Of a DNA stretch of 64,000 nucleotides, positions 36,691-45,085 are shown one piece after another. A program made the position numbers and the translations under genes. The notes below the pieces were generated by a model. The model was not told the DNA's origin. It saw only the letters and a program-made list of their open reading frames with translations, and made no database searches. The DNA comes from Rhizobiaceae bacterium (lineage in GTDB: Bacteria; Pseudomonadota; Alphaproteobacteria; Rhizobiales; Rhizobiaceae): the NCBI GenBank assembly GCA_017643495.1, contig JAEPNK010000002.1, forward strand, positions 186,001 to 250,000, in the 5' to 3' direction. The number at the start of each line of letters is the position of its first letter. Positions within the stretch are counted from its first letter, which is position 1.

Positions 36691-37620
36691 CTAGGCCAAA
36701 CCGGCCAGTCTCGCCTTCTCAACCAGCATTTCCGCCTGTCTGACTGAAGCATAGTCAACCATCCGGCCATTCAGCGTCACAGCCCCCTTCCCCGAGGCTT
36801 CCGCTTCTTTCATCGCCTTGAGGATGTTCAATGCATCATCAATCTGGTTGCTGTCTAGCCCCATGATTTCGTTGGCCATTTCAATCTGGGAAGGATGGAT
36901 CACCCACTTTCCCTCAAACCCGAGTGTGGCAGCCCGTTTCGCAGCCATCCGAAACGCCTCCGGATTGTTGAAGTCTGAGTATGGCCCGTCTACCGGTCGC
37001 AATCCGTTGGCACGCGCTGCCACAACAATCCGGGAGAGCACGTAGTGCCACATGTCTCCTTCATAATCAGCGCTCTGGCCACCGATATCCGTGACGCGCG
37101 CGTGTATGGAAGCAGCATAATCGCCTGGCCCGAAATGAAGGCTTTCGGTACGCCGGCTTGCCGCAGCGATTTCCTCGATGTTTTGCAGTCCCTTTGCAGA
37201 CTCGATCTGCAATTCCAGACCGGTTGTGCTTGTGATGCCCATCGCTGATTCAATTTGTTGCAGAAGTGTATCGATCATGAAGACCGTTGCGGCGTTCTCC
37301 ACCTTCGGAACCATGACCAGATCGACATGTTCCCCCGCTTTTTCCATGACATCGACAAGATCACGATACATGAATTGCGTGTCGGCGGCATTGATGCGCA
37401 CAGAAACCGTCTTTGCCGACCAGTCTTCGGCCAGAAGCACATCGGCGATGTTCTGTCGTGCCTTCGCCTTGTCAGCGGGCGCTACGGAATCCTCGATATC
37501 CAGCATCACGATATCAGCATCCGAAATCCGGGCTTTTTCGAGAAATCTCGGGTTGCTTCCCGGCACAGCCAACTGGCTCCTGTTGAGCCGGACAGGTCGT
37601 TCAGCTGTATTCGGTATCAT
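36691..37620 (-). CDS. HpcH/HpaI (CitE/malyl-CoA lyase-like) C-C lyase
   Basis: 309 residues of the TIM-barrel CitE/Mcl fold: RSQLAVPGSNPRFLEKA, VMLDIEDSVAPADK, MVPKVENA, and FGPGDYAASIHARV. The last segment is typical of malyl-CoA/beta-methylmalyl-CoA lyases rather than citrate lyase. These enzymes split CoA esters such as malyl-CoA into acetyl-CoA and glyoxylate. Its ATG overlaps the stop of the racemase-like gene by 4 bases, so the two are translationally coupled. The real substrate here is unknown. Confidence 0.85.
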   Translation of the reverse strand: MIPNTAERPVRLNRSQLAVPGSNPRFLEKARISDADIVMLDIEDSVAPADKAKARQNIADVLLAEDWSAKTVSVRINAADTQFMYRDLVDVMEKAGEHVDLVMVPKVENAATVFMIDTLLQQIESAMGITSTTGLELQIESAKGLQNIEEIAAASRRTESLHFGPGDYAASIHARVTDIGGQSADYEGDMWHYVLSRIVVAARANGLRPVDGPYSDFNNPEAFRMAAKRAATLGFEGKWVIHPSQIEMANEIMGLDSNQIDDALNILKAMKEAEASGKGAVTLNGRMVDYASVRQAEMLVEKARLAGLA

Positions 37621-38384
37621 GAAGCCAATCCTTTGGTAAAAAGACGTCCCAGTTCGGGCCTGTCACTCTGGTCCCCGGCAAGCCTCAGCGCATGCCAGGC
37701 CATCGCATGGTTGGAAGATGTCACTGGCACCCCCGTACTCTTCTCAATACCGGCAACAGCGTTCATCAGTCTGACATTCGTGCAGGAAACAAATACCATG
37801 TCGACGGAACTGGCCTTCAGAATTTCGCTGACACCTGTTTCAAGACTGGCCGCATCAATGCGGGCAACCACGGGATCACGCTCTTCCTCGAAAGAGGCAA
37901 ATATCGGAACCTCGAAACCGGCACTTTCGATAGACGAACGGACAATGTTGTTCACATCCTCGCGGTATGGCGTCAAAACGCCGATCCGCTTGGCACCAAA
38001 TGCCTTGAATGCGGAAAAGGCTGCGGCGGAAGGGGTTGTGCATTTCGCATCCGGCTGGACTTCCCGAATACGCTCGAATACCCGTTCATTGCCCAGAACC
38101 ATGGATGCCGAGGTGCAACCATAGGCAACCACATCAAGCCGTTCTCCGGGAAGTATGGTTGCCACCGTCTGCGATATTCTTGGTTCCATTGCCGCCAGTG
38201 TCTCTGGTGTGATTGCGGTTTCATTCGCAATGCGCGACGAAAACAGGGAGATTTCTTCCCCGGGAAAGACGGTACGGAATTCCTGTTCGACGGTATAATC
38301 CGTTGCCAGAACGACCAGACCTACCCGGGCTTTCGAACCAATCCCCCCATCAGTGGCAAAGGGCAGTTTCAGGTAATCGGTCAT
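37617..38384 (-). CDS. Asp/Glu racemase-superfamily protein, maleate isomerase / EutA-like
   Basis: 255 residues. Two candidate catalytic cysteines lie in YGCTSAS and SCTNVR, followed by SSNHAMAWHALRLAG, the pattern of maleate cis-trans isomerases, EutA and arylmalonate decarboxylases. The family shuffles protons at carbons next to carboxylates. It begins 2 bases after the RidA gene and overlaps the lyase gene by 4, so the three form one operon. Confidence 0.85.
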   Translation of the reverse strand: MTDYLKLPFATDGGIGSKARVGLVVLATDYTVEQEFRTVFPGEEISLFSSRIANETAITPETLAAMEPRISQTVATILPGERLDVVAYGCTSASMVLGNERVFERIREVQPDAKCTTPSAAAFSAFKAFGAKRIGVLTPYREDVNNIVRSSIESAGFEVPIFASFEEERDPVVARIDAASLETGVSEILKASSVDMVFVSCTNVRLMNAVAGIEKSTGVPVTSSNHAMAWHALRLAGDQSDRPELGRLFTKGLAS

Positions 38385-38386
38385 GC

Positions 38387-38731
38387 TCAGTCTACGGCTG
38401 CAATGACGCCGATTTCGACCAGCAGATCAGGCCTTGCGAGTTTCGATTCGACACAGGCACGGGCCGGAGCATTCCCTTCCGGAACCCAGGCATCCCAGAC
38501 CGCATTCATTTCCGCGAAATTGGCCATGTCGGTAATCCAGATGGTCGCTGACAGCACTTTCGTCTTGTCTGTCCCCGCTTCTGAAAGCAGTGCTTCTATC
38601 TTGCCGAGAATCGCCTTTGTCTGCTCGGTCACGCTGTCACCTTCCGCAACCTGTCCGGCAGTATAAACGGTGTTCCCGTGAACGACAGCCTGGCTCATCC
38701 GGGTTGCAGTCTTGATTCTCTTGATGCTCAT
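38387..38731 (-). CDS. RidA/YjgF-family enamine/imine deaminase
   Basis: 114 residues from the ATG at 38731, with AAGG upstream; a longer frame to 38800 has no good site. The conserved C-terminal segment reads RACVESKLARPDLLVEIGVIA. Most active RidA proteins carry Arg in this segment (R in ARACVE). They hydrolyse reactive enamines and imines produced by amino-acid enzymes, or serve in specific catabolic steps. It is the first gene of the minus-strand operon of the catabolic locus. Confidence 0.9.
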   Translation of the reverse strand: MSIKRIKTATRMSQAVVHGNTVYTAGQVAEGDSVTEQTKAILGKIEALLSEAGTDKTKVLSATIWITDMANFAEMNAVWDAWVPEGNAPARACVESKLARPDLLVEIGVIAAVD

Positions 38732-39050
38732 TACACGCCTTTCAAATGCGGTTGTCGGATAATATTCGCGACAATAGGCAGACCGCCATTCACTTGGCAA
38801 CCACCCTGTTCGACATCACTTTTACAGCCCGCATTATTGCCTGAGAAGAAAATCATTATTGCCTTATCGGAAACCGGCAAGCGGTTTTTGCGGGCCGAAA
38901 CAACCGTCTCACCCCGATTTGGCGATTTTAATCAAGGGACTATTTGGTGCTGGATGCTTGCCGCACAACGGGTTTGGTGATTTAAAGTTCATCTGCATCT
39001 TACGGTGCGGAACTAAAAAGCATGTGTATTCATGCAGTGGAGGAGAAGAA
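38732..39050. promoter_or_regulatory. Divergent promoter region of the catabolic locus
   Basis: 319 bases separate the RidA operon from the TRAP operon. Both must start here. The last 60 bases before the receptor gene end in a strong GGAGGAG ribosome site. I find no clear operator palindrome, and no regulator gene is nearby. Confidence 0.5.
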
Positions 39051-40154
39051 ATGACTGACAAACTTAATCGTAGAAAGTTTCTGAAAGGAAGCGCTGTCGC
39101 ATCGACTGTTGCAGCAGGCAGCCTGGCAGCTCCAGCAGTTGCCCGCGCCGAACCTACCGTCCTTAAAGTTCAGGCTGCCTGGGGTGGTGGTATCTTCCTA
39201 GAAAATGCCAAATCCTATGTCGAGCGTGTTCACGCAATGGCCGGCAAGGATTTGAAAATCGACCTTCTGGCAGTGGACTCGGTTGTTAAGACCGGCCAGA
39301 TGCAAAACGCGGTACACAAGGGACTGCTTGATGGCTGTCATTACGTACCGGCCTACTGGTATTCCAAGTCGAAAACAGCATCGCTCTTCGGTACAGGCCC
39401 CTGCCTTGGCTGGTCATCCAACGAAGTGCTTGGCTGGGTGCATTATGGCGGCGGACAGGAACTGTTTGACGAACTGATGGAAACCCTGGGCCTGAATATC
39501 GTGTCGTTCTTCAACTCGCCAATGCCGGCCCAGCCGCTTGGATGGTTCAAGGAAGAAATCACGGATGCTTCACAGATGGACGGCCTGAAGTACCGGACCG
39601 TTGGTCTGGCCGCCGACGTTCTGCTCGAAATGGGCATGTCCGTGGTGCAGCTGCCAGGCGGTGAAATCCAGCCTGCCATGAAGTCCGGCCTGATTGATGC
39701 AGCCGAGTTCAACAACCCGACTTCTGACCGTGATTTCGGCATGCAGGATGTTTCCAAACATTACCATCTGGCATCATTCCACCAGTCACAGGAGTTCTTC
39801 GAAGTGTCCTTCAACAAGGACAAGTTCAACTCCCTCCCGGCTGAACACCAGGCTATCCTGAAACATGCTTCGGAAGCTGAAAGTGCCAACTTCTACTGGC
39901 ACAATACCAAGCGCTACGCAGACGACCTTCAGAAGCTGAAGGATGAAAACGGTGTAAACGTTTACCGCACACCGGACTCTGTGATGGCTGCCCAGCTTGA
40001 AGCCTGGGATATTGTGGTTGACCGGATTTCCGGTGAAGATCCGTTCTTCGCGAAAGTCATCGAGTCTCAGCGCGCCTATGCCGAGAACGTGATGAACTAT
40101 CTCAACCTGAACCAGCCGGACTACAAGCTTGCTTACGAGCACTACTTTGGTTGA
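39051..40154 (+). CDS. TRAP transporter substrate-binding protein, TakP-like
   Basis: 367 residues from the ATG at 39051 after GGAGGAG. A Tat signal (RRKFLKG, then an Ala-rich core, cleavage near ARA-E) is used, so it is exported folded. The binding-protein body has YRTVGLAADVL, whose Arg usually grips the ligand carboxylate, then QLPGGEIQPAMKSGLIDAAEFNNP. This subgroup binds 2-oxo or related carboxylates in known members. The two permeases follow after a GC-rich hairpin. Confidence 0.93.
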   Translation: MTDKLNRRKFLKGSAVASTVAAGSLAAPAVARAEPTVLKVQAAWGGGIFLENAKSYVERVHAMAGKDLKIDLLAVDSVVKTGQMQNAVHKGLLDGCHYVPAYWYSKSKTASLFGTGPCLGWSSNEVLGWVHYGGGQELFDELMETLGLNIVSFFNSPMPAQPLGWFKEEITDASQMDGLKYRTVGLAADVLLEMGMSVVQLPGGEIQPAMKSGLIDAAEFNNPTSDRDFGMQDVSKHYHLASFHQSQEFFEVSFNKDKFNSLPAEHQAILKHASEAESANFYWHNTKRYADDLQKLKDENGVNVYRTPDSVMAAQLEAWDIVVDRISGEDPFFAKVIESQRAYAENVMNYLNLNQPDYKLAYEHYFG

Positions 40155-40178
40155 TCAGGTCTGATAAGGACCGCAAGC

Positions 40179-40206
40179 CCCGGGGCGGCCCCAAATCCGC
40201 CCCGGG
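40179..40206 (+). other. GC-rich stem-loop after the TRAP receptor gene
   Basis: CCCGGGGCGG and CCGCCCCGGG form a perfect 10-bp stem around CCCCAAAT, 25 bases after the receptor stop. No T-tract follows. It probably protects the receptor mRNA or partly attenuates the downstream genes. Confidence 0.75.
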
Positions 40207-40266
40207 CACCAAAACAAGACTTCCAGCCCCGCCTGAACGTACCGGCATTGCCGGGGAGAAACACGC

Positions 40267-40881
40267 ATGGAAAGAATTATCTATTCGATTGAAGGCCTGA
40301 ATCTGTGGATCGGCCGGGCTTTTGGCTGGTGCATACTCATTCTTACACTCGCTGTCGCCTACGAGGTGTTTGTCCGCTACGTTCTCAACGCACCGACCGT
40401 CTGGTCTCTCGACATGCAGATCCAGATGTATGGCGCCCTGTTCCTGATGACGGGTCCGTATGCCCTGGCGCAGGGAGCACATGTGCGCGGCGATTTCCTG
40501 TACCGGCTTTATCCGGTAAAATGGCAGGCAACTTCCGATTTCATCCTGTATGTCATCTTTTTCGTGCCCGGAATGTTCGCACTTGTTTACGCCGGATATA
40601 CGGCTGCTTCGGAAAGCTGGCGCTTTCAGGAGGTCAGCCTCAACAGCCCCGCCGGCATACAAATCTACTACCTCAAGTCACTTATTCCGGTAGTCGGCTT
40701 CCTCATGCTTCTGCAGGGCTTTTCAGAAATGCTTCGCTGCTGGAAGGCAATGCGCACCGGCGTGTGGATGCCCCGTCTCAACGATGTGAAGGAAACCGAG
40801 GATCTGCTGGCTGATACAGATCCCGATCTTCTGCTTCACAAGAACGAGAAAATCGGCGAACCCGGCCCCGCCCAACCCTGA
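40267..40881 (+). CDS. TRAP transporter small permease (DctQ-like)
   Basis: 204 residues with four membrane helices, the DctQ layout, and the conserved RYVLNAPTVWSLDMQIQMYG region near residue 38. The C-terminal 40 residues are polar. It pairs with the large permease 47 bases downstream to move the ligand inward with sodium. Confidence 0.93.
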   Translation: MERIIYSIEGLNLWIGRAFGWCILILTLAVAYEVFVRYVLNAPTVWSLDMQIQMYGALFLMTGPYALAQGAHVRGDFLYRLYPVKWQATSDFILYVIFFVPGMFALVYAGYTAASESWRFQEVSLNSPAGIQIYYLKSLIPVVGFLMLLQGFSEMLRCWKAMRTGVWMPRLNDVKETEDLLADTDPDLLLHKNEKIGEPGPAQP

Positions 40882-40928
40882 TGCCTGAAGCAATACCGGC
40901 TGTAACCGCAACATTCGAGTAAACGAGC

Positions 40929-42287
40929 ATGGAAAATCAAGAAGTCGCAATTGTAATGCTGGTAAGCTTCATCTTTCTGGTGTTGCTTGGCTTTCCCGTC
41001 GCCTTCACGCTGATGGCAATGGGGATCGGCTTTGGCTTTTATTATTATACGACCCAGGGCGACACGATACTCCAGTTCGCCGATGTGCTGAACAACCGCA
41101 TTTTTGACCTGTTTGCCCAGCGCACATTCGAGGTCATGGACAACGCCACCCTGGTCGCCATCCCGCTTTTCCTGTTCATGGGCTACATTGTCGAACGGGC
41201 AAACATTATCGACAAGCTGTTCTTCTCGATTTATCTCTCGGCCCGGAAACTGCCCGGTTCCATGGCAATTGCCGCCCTCGTGACCTGTACCGTTTTCTCA
41301 ACCGCTTCGGGCATTGTTGGCGCTGTCGTAACCCTGATGGGCCTCCTTGCCTTCCCGGCAATGGCGAATGCCAACTACAACCGGGAATTTGCATCCGGTG
41401 TGATCTGTGCCGGCGGTACGCTCGGCATCCTCATACCACCATCCATCATGCTCATCGTTTATTCGGTGATTGCGGAACTGTCCCCCTTGCGCCTTTATGC
41501 TGCTGCGGTATTTCCGGGCCTTCTCCTGGCCGGTTCCTACATGGTCTACGTTGTGGTGAGGGCCTGGCTCAACCCGCAGCTTGCTCCTCCCCCGCGTGAT
41601 GAAGATGTTCCCCCGCCCGCAGAAATCTTCAAGGACCTGCTTGTATCGTTCTTCCCGCTGACCATTCTCATCATGCTTGTTCTCGGTTCCATTCTCGGCG
41701 GCCTTGCCACGCCCGCAGAAGCGGCTGCCATGGGCGCTGCAGGTGGCATAGTGCTGGCTGCCGCCTACCGGTCGCTGACATGGCAAAAGCTGAAGGAAAG
41801 CGTGTTCCTGACAGCCAAGGCAACCTCAATGGTCTGCTGGCTGTTCATCGGCTCGTTCATATTCTCGGCAGTATTTTCCCTTTTAGGCGGTGAGCATCTC
41901 ATCAAGGACTGGGTGCTCAGCCTTGATCTGGAACCGTGGATGTTCCTCATCATCGTCCAGTTGATCATCTTCTTCCTCGGCTGGCCGCTGGAATGGTCGG
42001 AAATCCTCATCATTTTCGTACCGATCTTCCTGCCCATGCTTTCGGCATTCGATGTGAACCCGTATTTCTTTGCGATGCTGGTTGCTCTCAACCTGCAGAC
42101 GTCATTCCTTACCCCGCCCATGGCCATGTCTGCCTATTATCTGAAAGGCGTTCTCAAGTCGCAGATTGAGCTCGTGGAGATTTTCAAGGGCATCCTGCCT
42201 TATCTTGCCATCGTGATCGGCTGCATGGTCATCATGTACCAGTTCCCCGGCCTTGCCCTTTGGCTGCCGGACTACCTCTTCCCGTAA
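40929..42287 (+). CDS. TRAP transporter large permease (DctM-like)
   Basis: 452 residues, about 12 membrane helices. DctM motifs include PLFLFMGYIVERA, CAGGTLGILIPPSIMLIVY and QTSFLTPPMAMSAYYLKG. It is the ion-coupled channel of the system. The amidase gene follows after 15 bases. Confidence 0.96.
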   Translation: MENQEVAIVMLVSFIFLVLLGFPVAFTLMAMGIGFGFYYYTTQGDTILQFADVLNNRIFDLFAQRTFEVMDNATLVAIPLFLFMGYIVERANIIDKLFFSIYLSARKLPGSMAIAALVTCTVFSTASGIVGAVVTLMGLLAFPAMANANYNREFASGVICAGGTLGILIPPSIMLIVYSVIAELSPLRLYAAAVFPGLLLAGSYMVYVVVRAWLNPQLAPPPRDEDVPPPAEIFKDLLVSFFPLTILIMLVLGSILGGLATPAEAAAMGAAGGIVLAAAYRSLTWQKLKESVFLTAKATSMVCWLFIGSFIFSAVFSLLGGEHLIKDWVLSLDLEPWMFLIIVQLIIFFLGWPLEWSEILIIFVPIFLPMLSAFDVNPYFFAMLVALNLQTSFLTPPMAMSAYYLKGVLKSQIELVEIFKGILPYLAIVIGCMVIMYQFPGLALWLPDYLFP

Positions 42288-42302
42288 GCCGCAAGTATTG
42301 AA

Positions 42303-43655
42303 ATGTCAGATATTCCACCAAACGGACTCACAGCAGTCGAAGCTTCGGAAAAAATACGCGAAGGCTGGCTCACATCTGTCGAACTGACGGAAGCGTGCCT
42401 GAAGCGCATTGAGGAAACCGATCCGCAAATCGGTGCCTGGGCCCATATCGATCGTGAAAAGGCACTGGCACGCGCCCGGCAATGCGATGATATGCGCACG
42501 CATGGCAGACCGTTAGGCGCATTGCACGGCATTCCGGTTGGCCTGAAAGACATAATCGACACCAGGGATTTCCCGACAGAACGCGGCACACCTGTCTTCA
42601 AGGACCGGCTGCCCGAAACCGATGCCCGTATTGTAGAACGGCTGCATGAGGAAGGGGCTGTCATTCTCGGCAAGACCGTCACCACGGAACTGGCTTTTCT
42701 GCATCCTGCCGGAACCCGCAATCCCCACAATCCGGAACACAGCCCCGGAGGGTCGTCGAGCGGTTCTGCTGCTGCAATTGCCGCCTTTCACGTGCCGCTT
42801 GCAATCGGCACCCAGACAAACGGATCAGTTATAAGACCCGCTGCCTATTGTGGCATTACCGGCTTCAAGCCAACACGCGGCGTCATTCCCCGTACAGGCA
42901 TCCTGCAAACCTCGAAATCACTCGACCAGGTCGGTGTCTTTGCCCGTTCCATCGAGGATGCAGCACTGCTGACAGATGCCATTTCCGGTTACGATCCCCG
43001 TGACGCGGGCTCCTATGCTCGCGCAAGGCCTGCAATGCTCGCTGGCGCACGTCAGGAAGTCCCGGTCGAACCGTCTTTTGCATGGTTCGACCTGCCCTTT
43101 GCCGACAGGCTTTCAAGTGATGCTGCCGCCGGCCTGAACGAGGTCGTGCAAGCCATGGGGGGTACCGTTACCCGCCTGCAGGCTCCGGATACATTCGAAG
43201 GGCTGCTGGAAACCCAGCGGATCATTCACGAATATGAAATCTGCCAGCATCTCGAGACAGTATTTGCAGATCACTGGGAGCAGATCAGCACGTCGCTTCA
43301 GCCGGTTGTTGAACGCGGCCGCGAAATCGGACGGGACGAATATGAACACGCCCTGGGGGTCATGGCCCAGCTGGAAAGTTTTGCCGAAGAATTCTTTCAC
43401 GACTACGATGCGATCATCACACCGTCCTGCACCGGCGAAGCACCGCTTGCAAGTGAGGGAACCGGTGATCCGGTGTTCTGCACCCTGTGGACGCTTGCAG
43501 GATTGCCCTGCCTGAACCTGCCACTCCTGGTAGGCGAAAACGGCCTGCCCATTGGTGTTCAACTGGTGGGTGCCTGTGAGAAGGACGACCGGCTGCTGAG
43601 AACAGCGAACTGGCTTGTTTCCGAACTTTCCGGCGACAACGACAAGGAGGAATAA
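42303..43655 (+). CDS. Amidase-signature-family hydrolase
   Basis: 450 residues. The Ser-cisSer-Lys triad is visible as K82 (VGLKD), S151 (PGGSSSGSAAA) and S175 (GTQTNGSVIRPA), with spacings as in malonamidase-type enzymes. It hydrolyses carboxamides to acid plus ammonia. Members look alike whatever their substrate, so the specificity is open. It sits between the TRAP permease (15 bases) and the small membrane-protein gene (2 bases). Confidence 0.93.
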   Translation: MSDIPPNGLTAVEASEKIREGWLTSVELTEACLKRIEETDPQIGAWAHIDREKALARARQCDDMRTHGRPLGALHGIPVGLKDIIDTRDFPTERGTPVFKDRLPETDARIVERLHEEGAVILGKTVTTELAFLHPAGTRNPHNPEHSPGGSSSGSAAAIAAFHVPLAIGTQTNGSVIRPAAYCGITGFKPTRGVIPRTGILQTSKSLDQVGVFARSIEDAALLTDAISGYDPRDAGSYARARPAMLAGARQEVPVEPSFAWFDLPFADRLSSDAAAGLNEVVQAMGGTVTRLQAPDTFEGLLETQRIIHEYEICQHLETVFADHWEQISTSLQPVVERGREIGRDEYEHALGVMAQLESFAEEFFHDYDAIITPSCTGEAPLASEGTGDPVFCTLWTLAGLPCLNLPLLVGENGLPIGVQLVGACEKDDRLLRTANWLVSELSGDNDKEE

Positions 43656-43657
43656 CC

Positions 43658-44113
43658 ATGCAGACCGCACCGTTGAATTCCATATCGGCATTTCTGGGAA
43701 CAGCAATACTGACAATTTTCGTTGTCGCCCTGGCAGAAAGCATATCGGCAGGTTTTGCCGGCTTCTGGGGAGGCCTGCCTTTCTGGCTGATCATCCTTTT
43801 CATCATTTATCTGGCCGCATACAATTTTCTGGAAGAATGCATCGGCCTTCCGAAAGCCCTTGCCTTCTTCCTGCAAATGCTCGGCATTGTATATGCAGGT
43901 GCTACCCTTGCTTTCGGTTGCTGGCAGGCTTCCAGATTTGTCACAAAATTCGGAACTTCCAGCTTCAGTCTCCCGTTCTCGGACACAGAACACATGCTTG
44001 CCAACGGATGGTTGCAGGGCTTCTGGATTTTCATTGGTATCTGCATCATCTTCACCGCTGCCTATTGGGGCATGAAGACCTATCGCGAATACAAAAACCC
44101 AACCACCACCTGA
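43658..44113 (+). CDS. Four-helix membrane protein of unknown function
   Basis: 151 residues with four membrane segments (about 12-33, 40-58, 65-88 and 118-140), arranged as a small integral protein. The start lies 2 bases after the amidase stop with AAGGAGG inside the amidase end, and the dehydrogenase follows after 10 bases. I recognise no family. Its place inside the operon suggests a role in the same pathway, perhaps in transport. Confidence 0.7.
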   Translation: MQTAPLNSISAFLGTAILTIFVVALAESISAGFAGFWGGLPFWLIILFIIYLAAYNFLEECIGLPKALAFFLQMLGIVYAGATLAFGCWQASRFVTKFGTSSFSLPFSDTEHMLANGWLQGFWIFIGICIIFTAAYWGMKTYREYKNPTTT

Positions 44114-44123
44114 TCGAGGTATT

Positions 44124-45083
44124 ATGTCGAAACCGGTTCTCTGGATCACCCGTCGCCTTTCCGACCGCACCCTGGAACGTGCGCAACAGGATTACGACTG
44201 CATTATCAATCACGAAGATGGCGAACATTCTGCCGCAGAAATCATTGAAATGAGTGCCAAGGTGGATGCCATCCTTCCCTGCCATTCGGAGGTTTTCAGG
44301 GGCGAGACCGTGGACCGGCTGGATGATCGCGTAAAAATCATTGCCAACCACTCTGTCGGAACCGACCATTGCGACATTCCTGCACTCAATGCCCGCGGCA
44401 TTACCGTAACCAACACACCGGACGTGCTGTCTGATGCAACTGCGGAAATTGCCTTTCTGTTGATGCTTGGCGCGGCCAGACGGGCTGTTGAAGGCGACAC
44501 CCTGGTGCGACAGGGCAAATGGGATTTCTGGTCTCCTGCCTTCATGGTCGGCAAGCAGGTGTCCGGCGCACGAATTGGCATTATCGGCATGGGTCGTGTC
44601 GGCCAGGTAATGGCTGATCGCGCCCGCGGTTTTGACATGGAAGTTCATTATCACAACCGCTCACGCCTTCCTGCCGACAAGGAAAAAGGCGCAACCTATC
44701 ACGACACTGTCGAAAGCCTCTTGGGTGTTGCGGACTTCCTTTCCCTCCATTGCCCTGCAACCGAGGATACCAAAGGCATGATGAATGCGGAGCGGTTTGC
44801 CTTGATGCCGGATGGAGCCGTGTTTGTGAATACCGCAAGGGGAGCACTGGTTGATGAGGATGCCCTGCTCTCGGCACTTGATAGTGGCAAACTGTCCGCG
44901 GCCGGTCTAGACTGCTTCGTCAAGGAACCTGGCGGAAATCCTGCATTTGCAGCCCATGACAATGTCTTCATGCTGCCCCATATAGGTAGTGCAACAGTTG
45001 CAACGCGTGATGCCATGGGCTTTCGTGCGCTTGACAATCTGGATGCATTCTTCTCAGGAAAGACACCAAAAGACAAGTTGTAA
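44124..45083 (+). CDS. D-2-hydroxyacid dehydrogenase (glyoxylate/hydroxypyruvate reductase-like)
   Basis: 319 residues. The NAD(P)-binding motif GIIGMGRVGQVMADRA is followed by HNRSR; the Arg after the second strand favours NADPH. Catalytic Arg lies in NTARGALVDE, Glu in KEPGGNP and His in PHIGSAT. It reduces 2-oxoacids or oxidises D-2-hydroxyacids. If the malyl-CoA-lyase-like enzyme of this locus releases glyoxylate, this could reduce it, which is inference. phrB starts 2 bases after its stop. Confidence 0.93.
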   Translation: MSKPVLWITRRLSDRTLERAQQDYDCIINHEDGEHSAAEIIEMSAKVDAILPCHSEVFRGETVDRLDDRVKIIANHSVGTDHCDIPALNARGITVTNTPDVLSDATAEIAFLLMLGAARRAVEGDTLVRQGKWDFWSPAFMVGKQVSGARIGIIGMGRVGQVMADRARGFDMEVHYHNRSRLPADKEKGATYHDTVESLLGVADFLSLHCPATEDTKGMMNAERFALMPDGAVFVNTARGALVDEDALLSALDSGKLSAAGLDCFVKEPGGNPAFAAHDNVFMLPHIGSATVATRDAMGFRALDNLDAFFSGKTPKDKL

Positions 45084-45085
45084 CA

